The notes: generated by a model not told the origin, from the sequence alone. Positions 38,187-48,095 are shown, counted from the stretch's first letter. The stretch is 52,380 nucleotides of DNA from Vibrio sp. MedPE-SWchi (GCA_001874155.1 MPDB01000014.1:1-52380); one strand, 5' to 3'. Program-made: numbers and translations.

Positions 38187-38492
38187 CTACTCACTATCTG
38201 TTTCACAGTACATACTGTAAAGCAGCTTGATCATCGACTTCACTTCCTCACTATTTAACGAATAGTAAACCGTTTGAGCCTCTTTACGTGTTTGAACTAA
38301 CTCATCTCTACGCAGCCAGGCCAGATGTTGTGATAATGCAGATTGACTTAATGCCAACTTAGAACCTAGCTCACCAACAGACAACTCTTTTGTGTGCAAT
38401 AAGCATAATATTTGCAACCGCTTCTCATTTGCCATTGCTTTAAGTAATAAAACAGCTTTTGCTGAGTTTTTTTCCATGCTTTCTAGGTTCAT
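38187..38492 (-). CDS. hlyU: ArsR-family regulator HlyU
   Basis: A 101-aa ArsR/SmtB winged-helix protein (core KAMANEKRLQILCLLHTKELSVGELGSKLALSQSALSQHLAWLRRDELV). This sequence and the position beside rpsT and nhaR identify it as HlyU, which in several vibrios activates haemolysin or toxin genes by displacing H-NS. HlyU lacks the metal ligands of ArsR; two cysteines, Cys30 (ILCLL) and Cys96 (MYCET), correspond to the pair reported to respond to oxidation in V. cholerae. ATG 38492 is preceded by GGAAG; ATG 38507 is a possible longer start. A palindrome at 38595-38629 lies upstream. Confidence 0.92.
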   Translation of the reverse strand: MNLESMEKNSAKAVLLLKAMANEKRLQILCLLHTKELSVGELGSKLALSQSALSQHLAWLRRDELVQTRKEAQTVYYSLNSEEVKSMIKLLYSMYCETDSE

Positions 38493-38594
38493 TCGATACT
38501 TCCACATCTTTAAACATGAGCAACATCGTTACCGCTCATTATTACGCTGATGATATAACGATCTTGTACTATCAACAACGAACAAGCGATAACA

Positions 38595-38629
38595 TATATC
38601 ACATTTCATTCTGTATGAAATTACATATA
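38595..38629. promoter_or_regulatory. 35-bp palindrome between nhaR and hlyU
   Basis: ATTTCAT-TCTGT-ATGAAAT (38603-38621) is flanked symmetrically by TATAT and ATATA three bases further out. It is AT-rich and has no T tract, so an operator upstream of hlyU is more likely than a terminator of nhaR. Confidence 0.55.
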
Positions 38630-38635
38630 AAACAT

Positions 38636-39526
38636 CTAGTTACTGATAAGGCTATTGAAATCCGCTTCACAAATGTTTTTTACCGCTGGGTGCTGAATCA
38701 TTCGCTCGGCAAAAATGACGTAGTATTCTTCTTTTAACTCTTCAATGGTGCCCAGCAGGGTCAGAGGTAGGTTCCTATCCACTTCATTCATATAAAGTGT
38801 TGGCGCTAAGAGCACGGCATCTTTATGTTGACGGAACATCGCTTTCATCAAAGCAAGATCGTCAAACTCTCCAAGCATATCAGGCTTAATTCCATGCTGA
38901 TCAAACCAATGAAGAACCTTTCGCCCCATCGCTGTTTTTCCGCTTGGTACCAGTAATTTAGACTCTTCTAGGCCTTGAGGTAGCTTTATACCTTTTTCAC
39001 CATAGCTGAAAAAGCTCATATGGCATTCACAAAGTTTCTTACTGTATAAACCGGGGTTTTGGCTAGAATCTACAGGGCAATCAGATAAGATCATATCCAA
39101 TTTGTGCTGAGAGAGTTGCTCAAGCAAAAGCTCGTGAGTAGATTCAAAACAACGTAGGTGGATACTATTATCTTCAGGTACTGTGCTGAGTAATATCTTA
39201 CTCACTAAGTCTTTAGATAGCGCGTCAGCAACCCCTACTTCAAATAGCATATTCGATCGCTGACTGTAGTTTACGATATCCAGCATTTCATAGCTCAACC
39301 CGAACATACGGTCTGCATATTTAAAGACTAATTGTCCCAGTTCAGTTGGCTCTACACTGCGTCCATTTCGCATAGTAAGCTTTCCATCAAGGCGCTCTTC
39401 TAACGCTTTAATTTGCCCTGTTACAGTTTGAGGGGTAAGAAAAAGTGCTTCCGCCGCTTTTGTAACCGAGCCTTGCTTACATACCATCCAAAAGTAGTAA
39501 AGATGGTTATAATTTAAATGATACAT
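38636..39526 (-). CDS. nhaR: LysR-family sodium-responsive activator NhaR
   Basis: Regulator that in E. coli activates nhaA (Na+/H+ antiporter) in response to Na+. The 296 aa start [21 protein letters not shown], followed by [23 protein letters not shown], which is specific to NhaR among LysR proteins. ATG 39526 is preceded in frame by a GTG. No nhaA is beside it; instead the Na+/phosphate cotransporter gene nptA is divergent, 395 bp away, and hlyU is downstream. Regulation of nptA by NhaR is a possibility, not shown. Confidence 0.93.
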   Translation of the reverse strand: MYHLNYNHLYYFWMVCKQGSVTKAAEALFLTPQTVTGQIKALEERLDGKLTMRNGRSVEPTELGQLVFKYADRMFGLSYEMLDIVNYSQRSNMLFEVGVADALSKDLVSKILLSTVPEDNSIHLRCFESTHELLLEQLSQHKLDMILSDCPVDSSQNPGLYSKKLCECHMSFFSYGEKGIKLPQGLEESKLLVPSGKTAMGRKVLHWFDQHGIKPDMLGEFDDLALMKAMFRQHKDAVLLAPTLYMNEVDRNLPLTLLGTIEELKEEYYVIFAERMIQHPAVKNICEADFNSLISN

Positions 39527-39921
39527 CACATTACTCTGAAAAATTTAACCACTATATCTTAATCATTCCGTCTTCCCAAATAAACCAATAACTCGAAAAT
39601 TACACCCCAATTAAACCATTACCAATATAAAAACCGAACTAATGACTCACCAATATTACAGTTGAGACATACTGGATCGCATAAACCTTTAAAAGATTGA
39701 AAATACTCCCTTTGTATATGCAACAGTAAACACCAGAGTAAGTACCTACAAAACAATAACTTAATACAATCCATGTTGTATAAAAAACCTTACACAAACG
39801 CCTTGTCACAAAAAATCTTTAATCGTCACGAACTGTAATATTAGTGAAATATTTAACTACTAGTATCGCTACCAGATTCAACTACAGACCCAACCTAATA
39901 TATTGGTCAACGGAGAAAACT
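39527..39921 (+). promoter_or_regulatory. nhaR-nptA divergent intergenic region
   Basis: A 395-bp AT-rich gap without a supportable gene. It contains an inverted repeat ATACAA-TCCATG-TTGTAT at 39764-39781, roughly midway to nptA, which could bind a LysR protein. TGTCA-like words near 39804 and 39824 do not have the 11-bp phasing of a Pho box. CGGAGA precedes the nptA ATG. Confidence 0.4.
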
Positions 39922-41067
39922 ATGATTAACCAAGCTACTACTGCAGCAGCACCAAACTCGGGTTCATCCCACTGGTTACGCTGGGCTAACTTGGCGTTCA
40001 TGTTATACCTGCTACTACTAGCAGTATCATTGGTAAGTACTGGCTTCAAAATTTCAACAGGAAGCCATGCAAAAGAGTTATTTGCCTTTGCCTCTCACCC
40101 TATTGCAGGCTTAATGATTGGTATGGTTGCTACGGCACTGATCCAATCGTCAAGCACAGTAACGTCGATCATCGTAGGTTTGGTCGCAGGTGGGTTACCG
40201 GTTGGTATCGCAATCCCAATGATCATGGGCGCGAATATCGGCACAACAGTAACCAACACAATTGTCAGCCTCGGTCATATAAGAAACAAAGAAGAGTTTA
40301 AGCGAGCGTTTGCCAGTGCAACCATCCACGACTTCTTTAACCTTCTCGCGGTTGCTATTTTCCTACCACTAGAAATGATGTTTGGTATTTTGGCGAAAAC
40401 ATCTCAGTGGTTAGTGTCGCCTTTCTTATCAACAGGCAACCTAAGCATGAAGAGCTTAGACTTCATTGGTCCATTAACTAAGCCTGTTGCGGCTAGTATT
40501 AAAGAGCCTTTACTTGTCTTTGGTAACCAAATTGGCGGTATCATCCTTATCGCGCTTGGCGTTGTGATGCTGTTTATTTCAATCACGGTGATGGGTAAAC
40601 TAATGAAGAGCCTAATGGTTGGCCGAGCTCGTGAAATCCTGAAGAGCGCAATTGGTCGTGGACCACTGCACGGTATCTTCTCTGGTTCTATTGTTACGAT
40701 TCTAGTGCAGTCTTCTTCAACCACGACTAGCCTAATGGTTCCATTGGTAGGCTCAGGCGTGCTAAAGATTCGCGATGTATACCCATTTACGGTCGGCGCA
40801 AACATTGGTACGTGTATTACAGCACTGCTCGCTGCGACCGCAGTATCTGGTGAGTTTGCGGTATTTGCTCTACAAATTGCTCTTGTGCACCTTGTATTCA
40901 ATATCTTCGCAACCCTTTTGATCTTTGGTATTCCGTTCCTACGTGAAATCCCACTTAAAGGTTCTGATTACATTTCAGACATGGCTATCAAGAATAAGTC
41001 CGTTGTCTTCGGTTACTTAGCATCGGTATTCATTCTTATTCCTGCGGCAGTACTAACCTTTACCTAA
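39922..41067 (+). CDS. nptA: Na+/phosphate cotransporter NptA
   Basis: A 381-aa inner-membrane transporter of the NaPi-II/SLC34 type. The two inverted repeat units each carry the QSSS motif: ALIQSSSTVTSIIVG (about 85) and ILVQSSSTTTSLMVP (about 260), with GANIGTTVTN and GANIGTCITA after them. About eight to nine TM segments are visible. ATG 39922 (MINQATTAAAP) has CGGAGA upstream; the frame is open 26 codons further but with no start signal. In V. cholerae NptA is a sodium-driven phosphate carrier. Confidence 0.94.
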   Translation: MINQATTAAAPNSGSSHWLRWANLAFMLYLLLLAVSLVSTGFKISTGSHAKELFAFASHPIAGLMIGMVATALIQSSSTVTSIIVGLVAGGLPVGIAIPMIMGANIGTTVTNTIVSLGHIRNKEEFKRAFASATIHDFFNLLAVAIFLPLEMMFGILAKTSQWLVSPFLSTGNLSMKSLDFIGPLTKPVAASIKEPLLVFGNQIGGIILIALGVVMLFISITVMGKLMKSLMVGRAREILKSAIGRGPLHGIFSGSIVTILVQSSSTTTSLMVPLVGSGVLKIRDVYPFTVGANIGTCITALLAATAVSGEFAVFALQIALVHLVFNIFATLLIFGIPFLREIPLKGSDYISDMAIKNKSVVFGYLASVFILIPAAVLTFT

Positions 41068-41080
41068 GCAAGCCTCTATA

Positions 41081-41119
41081 AAAAATCCCCGAGTAGTTCA
41101 GAACTACTCGGGGATTTTT
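41081..41119. terminator. Bidirectional terminator between nptA and thyA
   Basis: AAAAATCCCCGAGTAGTT (41081-41098) and AACTACTCGGGGATTTTT (41102-41119) form an 18-bp perfect stem with a three-base loop, with A and T runs at its ends. Confidence 0.95.
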
Positions 41120-41140
41120 GTATGTGCTTAATATAAAAGA

Positions 41141-41992
41141 CTAGACTGAAAATGGGTACTTTATTGCTTCATGGCATTCATACCCTTCAACCCAAAAGTC
41201 ATCCAACGTTACCCATGTTTCCAGATCTTCCAACGATTGAATCTTAGGGTTGATGTGGAAAGTTGCGGCATCTAACGGTTCACGCTTTAGTTGGATGTCA
41301 CGCATGGGGCCCAATTGGTCTTCATAAATATGCGCGTTAACAATCTTGTGGTACGCCACACCCGCTTTCTTACCCGTAATTTGGGCCATCAGCGCTAAAA
41401 ACACATAAACCTGAACCATGTTGAAGTTCAAGCCAAGAGGGACATCACACGAGCGCTGAGTACTATTTAGATACAGCGTATCGCCAAGCAAAGAGAAATG
41501 ATGACTGTACATACAAGGGCGTAAACAGCCCATATGGAACTCACCAGGGTTATAGAAGTTTAAGATTTCACCTCGGTCATCAACACCTCGCGTAAGGTCA
41601 TCTACAATTTTACGCAATTGATCGATATGTCCACCGTCAGGCTTTGCCCATGCACGACCTTGAACGCCATAAACACGCCCCATATCGTCTTCACCTTTGC
41701 GGTATTGGTTATTCAACCAAGCTTCATTCAGGTTCGCATTTGCGTCCCAGGTTTTCGTACCCAACTTTCGAAAATCTTCGGCATTATCATAACCTCGGAT
41801 ATAGCCAAGCAATTCAGCGACTGCAGCTTTCCAGAAGCTTTTTCTCGTCGTTACAAGAGGGAATTGATTGTTTGCAACATCATACTGAAGATCTGCATTA
41901 ATAACGGTCAAGCAACGCTTGCCTGTTCTTTCATTTTCAATCCAAGTGCCACTATCAACAATACGTTGGCAGAGATCTAAATATTGTTTCAC
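41141..41992 (-). CDS. thyA: Thymidylate synthase ThyA
   Basis: Methylates dUMP to dTMP using methylene-THF. 283 aa, with catalytic Cys160 in [10 protein letters not shown] and the phosphate-binding [13 protein letters not shown]. Relative to E. coli (264 aa) it has a somewhat longer middle region and lacks the usual RR-I block before the active site (it reads [13 protein letters not shown]), a variant form typical of vibrios. The start is GTG 41992, nine bases after the lgt stop, so it is probably translationally coupled to lgt. Confidence 0.96.
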   Translation of the reverse strand: MKQYLDLCQRIVDSGTWIENERTGKRCLTVINADLQYDVANNQFPLVTTRKSFWKAAVAELLGYIRGYDNAEDFRKLGTKTWDANANLNEAWLNNQYRKGEDDMGRVYGVQGRAWAKPDGGHIDQLRKIVDDLTRGVDDRGEILNFYNPGEFHMGCLRPCMYSHHFSLLGDTLYLNSTQRSCDVPLGLNFNMVQVYVFLALMAQITGKKAGVAYHKIVNAHIYEDQLGPMRDIQLKREPLDAATFHINPKIQSLEDLETWVTLDDFWVEGYECHEAIKYPFSV

Positions 41993-42001
41993 GATTAACC
42001 C

Positions 42002-42817
42002 TTACTTTACTGCAGCATTGTCTTTAAAGTGACCACGTTTATAGGCCCATACCATCATCAATACACCACCGATGATCATTGGCAACGATAAAATCTGTCC
42101 CATTGAAATGAAATCACCAAACAGACCTAGGTGCGCATCTGGCTCACGTACATATTCAACGAGGAATCGGAATGTACCATAACCCGCTAAAAATAACCCT
42201 GATACAGAACCAAGAGGACGCGGCTTTTTGATAAACCAGTTCAAAATAAAGAACAGAACAATTCCCTCTAGTGCCATCTCATAAAGTTGAGACGGGTGAC
42301 GAGGCAGAGGGCCGCCATTCGGGAAAACAATCCCCAACGGAGAGTCGGTAACTCGCCCCCAGAGTTCACTGTTCATAAAGTTACCTAAACGGCCCATACC
42401 TAGGCCAAATGGAACCAGTGGAGCAATAAAATCGGCAACACCAAAAAACGTTCGCCCATTTTTTCTTGCGTACCAGAACATGGCACAGATCACACCCAAT
42501 AGACCACCGTGGAAGGACATGCCACCTGTCCAAACTTGGAATAAGTACAATGGATCTTGCAAGAAGAGATCAAAGTTATAAAAAAGAACGTAGCCGACAC
42601 GACCACCAACAACGACCCCTAGGAAACCAGCAAACAACAAATCAGAGACTTGTTCGCGAGTCCAACCACTGTTTGGTATATCAGCACGGCGGTTTGCAAG
42701 CCAAAGAGCAAAAGCAAAACCCACCAAATACATAAGCCCATACCAGCGAACTGAGATTGGACCTAAAGAGAATAGAACAGGATCGATATTAGGAAACTGG
42801 AATAACCCCTGAGACAT
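42002..42817 (-). CDS. lgt: Prolipoprotein diacylglyceryl transferase Lgt
   Basis: Adds diacylglycerol to the lipobox Cys of prolipoproteins, the step before LspA. The 271-aa inner-membrane protein has about seven TM segments and the Lgt signature [16 protein letters not shown] (about 135-150), with conserved [11 protein letters not shown] and HPSQLYE. It lies directly upstream of thyA, as in E. coli and most Gammaproteobacteria. Confidence 0.97.
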   Translation of the reverse strand: MSQGLFQFPNIDPVLFSLGPISVRWYGLMYLVGFAFALWLANRRADIPNSGWTREQVSDLLFAGFLGVVVGGRVGYVLFYNFDLFLQDPLYLFQVWTGGMSFHGGLLGVICAMFWYARKNGRTFFGVADFIAPLVPFGLGMGRLGNFMNSELWGRVTDSPLGIVFPNGGPLPRHPSQLYEMALEGIVLFFILNWFIKKPRPLGSVSGLFLAGYGTFRFLVEYVREPDAHLGLFGDFISMGQILSLPMIIGGVLMMVWAYKRGHFKDNAAVK

Positions 42818-42882
42818 AAAAGCGCACTCTCTAATTAACGTTAAAAACTAAAAACATGGACAAGATATAGAATGAGACGAGG

Positions 42883-43674
42883 TTACAGCAGCATAGTTCC
42901 AGCGACAAACATTAAAAATACCGCAAAGACCTTTTTTAAAAGTGCAGTGGGTAGCGTCGTTGCCAATTTCGCACCAATTTTGGTCGTAAACATGGATGTT
43001 GAGGCTATCGCGACCAGAGCGGGTATATACACGTAACCAATACTATAGCTAGGCAAACCTTGCGCTTGATAACCATGCAAAATAAAACCGGTCATGCCAG
43101 CAATAGCGATCATACAACCACATACCGATGAAGAACCAACGGCTTTACGCATCTCAACACCATAGCGACTTAAGAACGGCACAGACAGTGAACCACCACC
43201 GATACCAGCAAGACTTGAGATGACACCAATACCAGAGCCACAGAGAAGAGTAACAGGACTGCTAGGCATCACTCTTGTACGAGTCGACTTAACCGAGACC
43301 AACATTTGAATCGCCAGTAAGGTCACTATTGCAGCAAAGATCTTCGGTAAGTAGTACTCTGGCACCCAGTCAGCGATAAAGCTTCCAACAAAGCCTCCCA
43401 CCACCACTCCTGGCATCAACCACTTGATAACGTACATATCAACATTACCCAGTTTTAAGTGATTAAGCGCGGACGAACCCGACGTTAAAATTATTGTTGC
43501 TAATGAAGTCGCCAACGCAACGAGCATGACACTTTCAGATCCAATACCAATTGAAGGAAGTAAGAAAAGTAAGGCTGGAACGACAATCAAACCACCACCG
43601 ATACCAAGCAAGCCCGCCATGACGCCGACAAAAGCACCAAGTAAGACGAGAAGAAACAACAACTCTATATGCAC
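42883..43674 (-). CDS. TSUP (TauE/SafE) family membrane transporter
   Basis: A 263-aa inner-membrane protein with about eight TM helices and two internal repeats, each with the TauE signature AGLLGIGGGLIVVPAL (about 20) and SLAGIGGGSLSVPFL (about 155). Family members export sulfite or related organosulfur anions; the substrate here is not known. The start is GTG 43674, eight bases past the ptsP stop. It is inserted between ptsP and lgt, where E. coli has no such gene. Confidence 0.9.
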   Translation of the reverse strand: MHIELLFLLVLLGAFVGVMAGLLGIGGGLIVVPALLFLLPSIGIGSESVMLVALATSLATIILTSGSSALNHLKLGNVDMYVIKWLMPGVVVGGFVGSFIADWVPEYYLPKIFAAIVTLLAIQMLVSVKSTRTRVMPSSPVTLLCGSGIGVISSLAGIGGGSLSVPFLSRYGVEMRKAVGSSSVCGCMIAIAGMTGFILHGYQAQGLPSYSIGYVYIPALVAIASTSMFTTKIGAKLATTLPTALLKKVFAVFLMFVAGTMLL

Positions 43675-43682
43675 AACTGACC

Positions 43683-45929
43683 CTATTTTTTACCAGCTCT
43701 GATGAAGCCAGCAAAACCTTTATCTTCGAAATGAGACGACATCATAGTATAAATATCTTTCCCATAAGCTTTCTTCAAGGCATTGTTTGCAAATTGCTGT
43801 AATTCTTTACTGTCGGAGTGTCGGAGCAAGTATTTCACCTTGGCCACGTTTGATGTGTTCATACTCAAAGAGGTATAACCTAAACCAACAAGTAAGAGAG
43901 AGCCAATTGGATCACCAGCCAATTCACCACAAACACAGACAGGTAGGTTCAAGCTTTTACAGGTGTTATAGATATGCTTAAGTGCCATGATCACCGCAGG
44001 GTGTACCGACTCATATACGTCAGAAACATGAGAGTTATTACGATCCACCGCTAGTAAATACTGCGTTAAATCATTGGTACCTACTGACACAAAATCAATT
44101 TTATCTGCGATGAGTGGGAGCAAGTAAAGCATAGAAGGGACTTCGATCATGATCCCGACTTCCGGCATTGGAATACGACCATCAACGCTAGAGACCTCTT
44201 GGTAGGCCTGATTAATCAGCTGCAAAGCATCATCTAACTCTTGAGCACTGGCTATCATTGGCAGCAAAATACTCAGATTTTTGTGCTCCGAACTGGCCCT
44301 CATCATTGCTCGTATTTGAATGAGGAAAATGTCCGGGTGATCCAGAGTAAATCGAATACCACGCCAACCTAAGAAGGGGTTGTCTTCTTCTATTGGTAAG
44401 TAAGGCAGTGCTTTATCGCCACCAACATCCAGCGTTCTCATCACCACGCGTTTATTGGAATATGTATTTAACACACTGCGATATTGCTGAATTTGCTCGT
44501 CTTCAGAGGGGAAGCGATGCTGGAGCAAAAAAGATATCTCAGTACGATACAGCCCTACCCCGTCAACGCCTTGGTTAATGGCGATATTGGTATCAGCACT
44601 TAACCCGGCATTGAGAAACATCTCAATGCGCTGTCCATCTTTTGTTTGTGCTGGTGCTTCAAGATCTTTGCTCACCATCGAAGCAAGATCTTGCTCTTCG
44701 TTAACGAGCGCACTGTACTCTTTTAATAAGTGAGTACTTGGCGAAACAAAAACCTGCCCACTATAACCGTCGACAATACCCTGCTTTCCATTGATATCAT
44801 TGAGATTGAGATTTAACCCCATGACAGCAGGTATGCCTAAAGCTCTCGATAATATAGCGGCATGCGAATTAGCCGCACCTTCAAGCGCAATGACTGCGAG
44901 AAGTTGCTCTTTAGGAACAGAAGCCAATATGGAAGCAGTCAACTCTCTTACAACGAGAATGACGGGCTTTTCTAGCTGCTGTTGCTCTCTTTGAGTGTTG
45001 TACAAAAAGTACAATAATCGCTGACCAAGCTCCCGAATATCTTGCGCTCGCTCTTTAAGGTAGACATCTGACATTCGAGCAAAACGGTTGGAATAAGCTT
45101 CAACCACCTGCCTTAGAGCCCAATCTGCTTTATCCCCTTTATGGATTTGCTTCTTTAAATCTTTACGAAGCATGGGATCGTTCAAAAGGTGTGTAAACAG
45201 ATCAAAGATTGCCAGCGTTTCTTTATTAATCTCTCCGCGTAGCTTCTTTCTCATGCGACTAAAATCGCTACGGGCATCTTCTATCGCCTCCATTAACCAT
45301 TCTTGTTCTTGATTAATGTTTAACGCGGATGCGGGTAAAACTTCAGATAACTGTGGCTGAGCATCGTCCCACCAAAATTCACCGATTGCGACACCAGAAG
45401 ACGATGGTATTCCGACAATAGAATGTGGATTCTTTGAGAGGTTCCAATGCCCCTGTGTTTGAGCATGCGCAATAATGACGGCGAGCTGCGCCGCTAACGT
45501 GACGAGAAAAGATTCTTCAATTTCATTAAATAGGCGGGTGGACTTTTGTTGGACAACCAAGACACCAAGCACTTTTTTACGATGAATGATGGGGGTTCCC
45601 AAAAAGCTGTGGTAGATCTGTTCTCCTAGCTCTGGGAAAAGTTTAAAACTTGGGTGATTGGAGGCATTTGCAATATTAAGAGGTTCGGCCGTGCGCTTAA
45701 CCAAACCAACAAGGCCTTCGCTAAACTGGATATGAATTTTATCGCCTGAAAACTCCAACCCTTGCGTGGCCATGAGCTCTAGGCGATTTTCTTCTTCATT
45801 AGCAAGATAGATAGTACAGCACTCTGTTTGCATCGCACTGCACGTTTGGTTAACTAAAATATCCAATGCCTGATGAACATCGTCTACCCTAGATACCTGT
45901 TCAACTATTTCCCTTAGTTGAGAAAGCAT
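43683..45929 (-). CDS. ptsP: PTS-Ntr enzyme I, PtsP
   Basis: PEP-protein phosphotransferase of the nitrogen PTS that phosphorylates NPr and then EIIA-Ntr. The 748 aa comprise an N-terminal GAF domain (about 1-160) that in E. coli senses glutamine/2-oxoglutarate, the PEP-utiliser domains with active-site His356 in EGAANSHAAILSRA, and a PEP-binding TIM barrel with GVGLYRTEISFL and FVSVGTNDLTQY (about 450-690). The gene lies seven bases after rppH and eight bases before the TSUP gene, a tight operon. Confidence 0.97.
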   Translation of the reverse strand: MLSQLREIVEQVSRVDDVHQALDILVNQTCSAMQTECCTIYLANEEENRLELMATQGLEFSGDKIHIQFSEGLVGLVKRTAEPLNIANASNHPSFKLFPELGEQIYHSFLGTPIIHRKKVLGVLVVQQKSTRLFNEIEESFLVTLAAQLAVIIAHAQTQGHWNLSKNPHSIVGIPSSSGVAIGEFWWDDAQPQLSEVLPASALNINQEQEWLMEAIEDARSDFSRMRKKLRGEINKETLAIFDLFTHLLNDPMLRKDLKKQIHKGDKADWALRQVVEAYSNRFARMSDVYLKERAQDIRELGQRLLYFLYNTQREQQQLEKPVILVVRELTASILASVPKEQLLAVIALEGAANSHAAILSRALGIPAVMGLNLNLNDINGKQGIVDGYSGQVFVSPSTHLLKEYSALVNEEQDLASMVSKDLEAPAQTKDGQRIEMFLNAGLSADTNIAINQGVDGVGLYRTEISFLLQHRFPSEDEQIQQYRSVLNTYSNKRVVMRTLDVGGDKALPYLPIEEDNPFLGWRGIRFTLDHPDIFLIQIRAMMRASSEHKNLSILLPMIASAQELDDALQLINQAYQEVSSVDGRIPMPEVGIMIEVPSMLYLLPLIADKIDFVSVGTNDLTQYLLAVDRNNSHVSDVYESVHPAVIMALKHIYNTCKSLNLPVCVCGELAGDPIGSLLLVGLGYTSLSMNTSNVAKVKYLLRHSDSKELQQFANNALKKAYGKDIYTMMSSHFEDKGFAGFIRAGKK

Positions 45930-45936
45930 ACCTATC

Positions 45937-46455
45937 TTACCCTCTATTAAATTTGCGCTTACCTTTTAATTTTCGCTCTTTAAATGGCATTGCCATAGAA
46001 GCAAACTCTTTCATCGCTCGGCGATACACATCTCGCTTAAACGAAACAACTTGTCGCACTGGATACCAATAACTTACCCAACGCCAACCATCAAACTCAG
46101 GGGTACTACCACGCTGCATATTAATTTGTGACTCATCGCAATCTAAGCGCAGTAGAAACCATTTCTGTTTTTGTCCGATACAGACAGGTTTTGAATCCCA
46201 GCGAACTAAGCGTTTTGGTAGTTTATATCTTAACCAGTGACGACTCGTTGCTACAATTTTTACGTCTTTTTTAGTAAGACCAACCTCTTCGTACAACTCC
46301 CTAAACATTGCTTGTTCGGCAGTTTCACCCTCGTCAATTCCTCCTTGAGGAAATTGCCATGAATGTTGCCCGTACCGTTTAGCCCAGAAGACCTGACCAT
46401 GGTTGTTACAGATTACAATTCCCACATTCAAGCGGTAACCATCGCCATCTATCAC
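45937..46455 (-). CDS. rppH: RNA pyrophosphohydrolase RppH
   Basis: Nudix enzyme that converts 5'-triphosphate mRNA ends to monophosphates and so triggers RNase E decay. The 172 aa have a complete Nudix box at 38-60 (GGIDEGE...RELYEEVGL). The start is GTG 46455 with GAGG seven bases upstream, giving [16 protein letters not shown], the family start. It is first gene of the rppH-ptsP-TSUP-lgt-thyA run and divergent from mutH across a 619-bp gap. Confidence 0.97.
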   Translation of the reverse strand: MIDGDGYRLNVGIVICNNHGQVFWAKRYGQHSWQFPQGGIDEGETAEQAMFRELYEEVGLTKKDVKIVATSRHWLRYKLPKRLVRWDSKPVCIGQKQKWFLLRLDCDESQINMQRGSTPEFDGWRWVSYWYPVRQVVSFKRDVYRRAMKEFASMAMPFKERKLKGKRKFNRG

Positions 46456-47074
46456 TGGCCAACCTCAAATAAAACCTATAATGACAGTGATTTTTCCACA
46501 TATCCCCAACAGGAGCAAACTTACTAGTGTGATTAGCACGTGATTTATTGGTAACAACCACCATTATGAATAACTTTTAATCACAAAGGCACTTATCAAC
46601 ACCACAATGAGACCTGAGCCACATTTATTCACCTTTTCTGTGAGTAACTATGTGAAGAAAACGAAATAAACAGATCCTTTCAAACAAAAACTTAGATTAC
46701 CCACAATGTAAGACAATCAAATAAAAACAACAAACAATTTAAATACAATAACTTAAATTGAAAATTGTATTTTCAACTTGTTAAGTCAGCACTGGAAATT
46801 TCTCAACAAAACACAATGGTCAAAGATCCATCAATACTAAATTTATCCACAAAAACTTACTGACAAATAGGACAGCTTGGATAAATCAAGACATTAAATG
46901 ACTCTAAAAGCCTGTTTATTTGTACATACCTCTATATTTGTCATCATTTCAACTCCAGCCTTGTGGATAAGTTCTTAATCGTTGATCTTTTAACCTCAAT
47001 GATCATTTATTCTCCATTACCAAATAGTCCGTTTTTGCTATGATGACTGACACGTTATTTAGAACCATCAAACC
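46456..47074. promoter_or_regulatory. AT-rich rppH-mutH gap with DnaA boxes (DARS2-like?)
   Basis: No gene is supported in these 619 bp. Three sites match the DnaA box TTWTNCACA: TTTTCCACA at 46492-46500, TTATCCACA at 46843-46851, and TGTGGATAA (reverse complement of TTATCCACA) at 46962-46970. One-mismatch sites include TTAATCACA 46577-46585, TTATTCACC 46625-46633 and TTACCCACA 46697-46705. In E. coli the DnaA-reactivating element DARS2 lies in the intergenic region next to mutH, as I recall between rppH and mutH. The boxes are seen; the function is inferred. The region also has to carry both divergent promoters. Confidence 0.55.
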
Positions 47075-47740
47075 ATGAAGCCTGAACCTAAATCTGAAAC
47101 TGAGTTACTTGAACGAGCCCATGCCATCGCAGGACTTTCGATGAAAGAACTTGCAGACGAAGCCAATATCGATGTTCCAGAAAACTTAAAACGCGATAAA
47201 GGTTGGGTTGGACAACTCCTTGAATGGCATCTTGGTGCCGCAGCTGGAAGCAAACCCCAACAAGATTTCGAAGCCCTAGGCATCGAGTTAAAAAGCATAC
47301 CGATCGGACACAATGGTAAACCTCTAGAAACCACTTTCGTTTGTGTTGCACCTTTGATTGGTGTCCAAGGTTTATGTTGGGAAAATAGCCATGTTAAGAA
47401 CAAGCTATCACGAATTCTCTGGGTTCCGGTCGAAGGAGAGCGAGAAATTCCACTTGCAGACAGACGTGTTGGCTCGCCTTTAATTTGGTCTCCAACAGAG
47501 GAAGAAGCTCAACAGCTAAAAGATGATTGGGAAGAATTAATGGATCTCATCGTACTCGGGAAAGTCGATCAAATCACCGCAAGGCACGGGGAAGTTCTAC
47601 AGCTTAGACCGAAAGCAGCCAACGGGAGAGTGCTTACTGACGCTTTTGGCGCAAGTGGCAAACCAATCAAAACTCGCCCTAGAGGATTCTATCTACGAAC
47701 CCAATTCACCGCCCAGCTGTTACAAAAGTACTTTGTTTGA
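47075..47740 (+). CDS. mutH: DNA mismatch repair endonuclease MutH
   Basis: Cuts the unmethylated strand at hemimethylated GATC sites after activation by MutL. The 221 aa carry the catalytic D-x6-E-x-K triad as Asp64, Glu71 and Lys73 in [11 protein letters not shown], and the C-terminal [15 protein letters not shown] block. The length is close to the 229 aa of E. coli. The presence of MutH implies Dam methylation in this organism, as expected for Vibrio. The Shine-Dalgarno is weak. Confidence 0.97.
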   Translation: MKPEPKSETELLERAHAIAGLSMKELADEANIDVPENLKRDKGWVGQLLEWHLGAAAGSKPQQDFEALGIELKSIPIGHNGKPLETTFVCVAPLIGVQGLCWENSHVKNKLSRILWVPVEGEREIPLADRRVGSPLIWSPTEEEAQQLKDDWEELMDLIVLGKVDQITARHGEVLQLRPKAANGRVLTDAFGASGKPIKTRPRGFYLRTQFTAQLLQKYFV

Positions 47741-47783
47741 CCGACTCTCTTTCTCGCCGTGCAATCGCCGAAAATTACAATAA

Positions 47784-48095
47784 CTAATGCATCGCTAGGG
47801 ACAGCTCTATATCACTATAGATTGGGCTATTTTCACTACCAAATTCATCATAAGCATTATGCAAACGCAAAAATGCCTTATCAATCCCTAGTCTAACAAG
47901 CTCTTCTTTCACCTTTTCTAATGAATCAAAATGAATCGGTTCTTCGTCAATCTTAATAGGCTCTAGCTTATGCTTGTATTCCACGGCTATTTGATACTGA
48001 GAAAGATCGGCACACCCTATTACAAATACTTTTGGCGTCTGGTATGAATCTTTGTGGAATCCATGAATCCATTTATCTAATTGTCTTTTCTGCAT
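47784..48095 (-). CDS. Small conserved protein, DUF6482-like, unknown role
   Basis: A 103-aa soluble acidic protein without signal or membrane segments (MQKRQLDKWIHGFHKDSYQT ... FLRLHNAYDEFGSENSP). ATG 48095 is supported by a perfect GGAGG six bases away; the frame is open further upstream but without a start signal. I believe similar small proteins occur in vibrios under DUF6482, though this is from memory. It is convergent with mutH and divergent from tas. Confidence 0.75.
   Translation of the reverse strand: MQKRQLDKWIHGFHKDSYQTPKVFVIGCADLSQYQIAVEYKHKLEPIKIDEEPIHFDSLEKVKEELVRLGIDKAFLRLHNAYDEFGSENSPIYSDIELSLAMH

Noticed and set aside
39804..39838. Pho box upstream of nptA
   Set aside because: TGTCA-like words are 20 and 10 bp apart, not the 11-bp phase of PhoB repeats, and they match poorly.
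40404..40901. 165-codon open frame on the minus strand inside nptA
   Set aside because: Antisense to nptA with low-complexity composition; no start signal.
46456..47074. Replication origin (oriC)
   Set aside because: DnaA boxes are present but there are no dnaA/gidA/mnmG-type neighbours and no 13-mer AT-rich unwinding repeats; a DARS-type site is more fitting.
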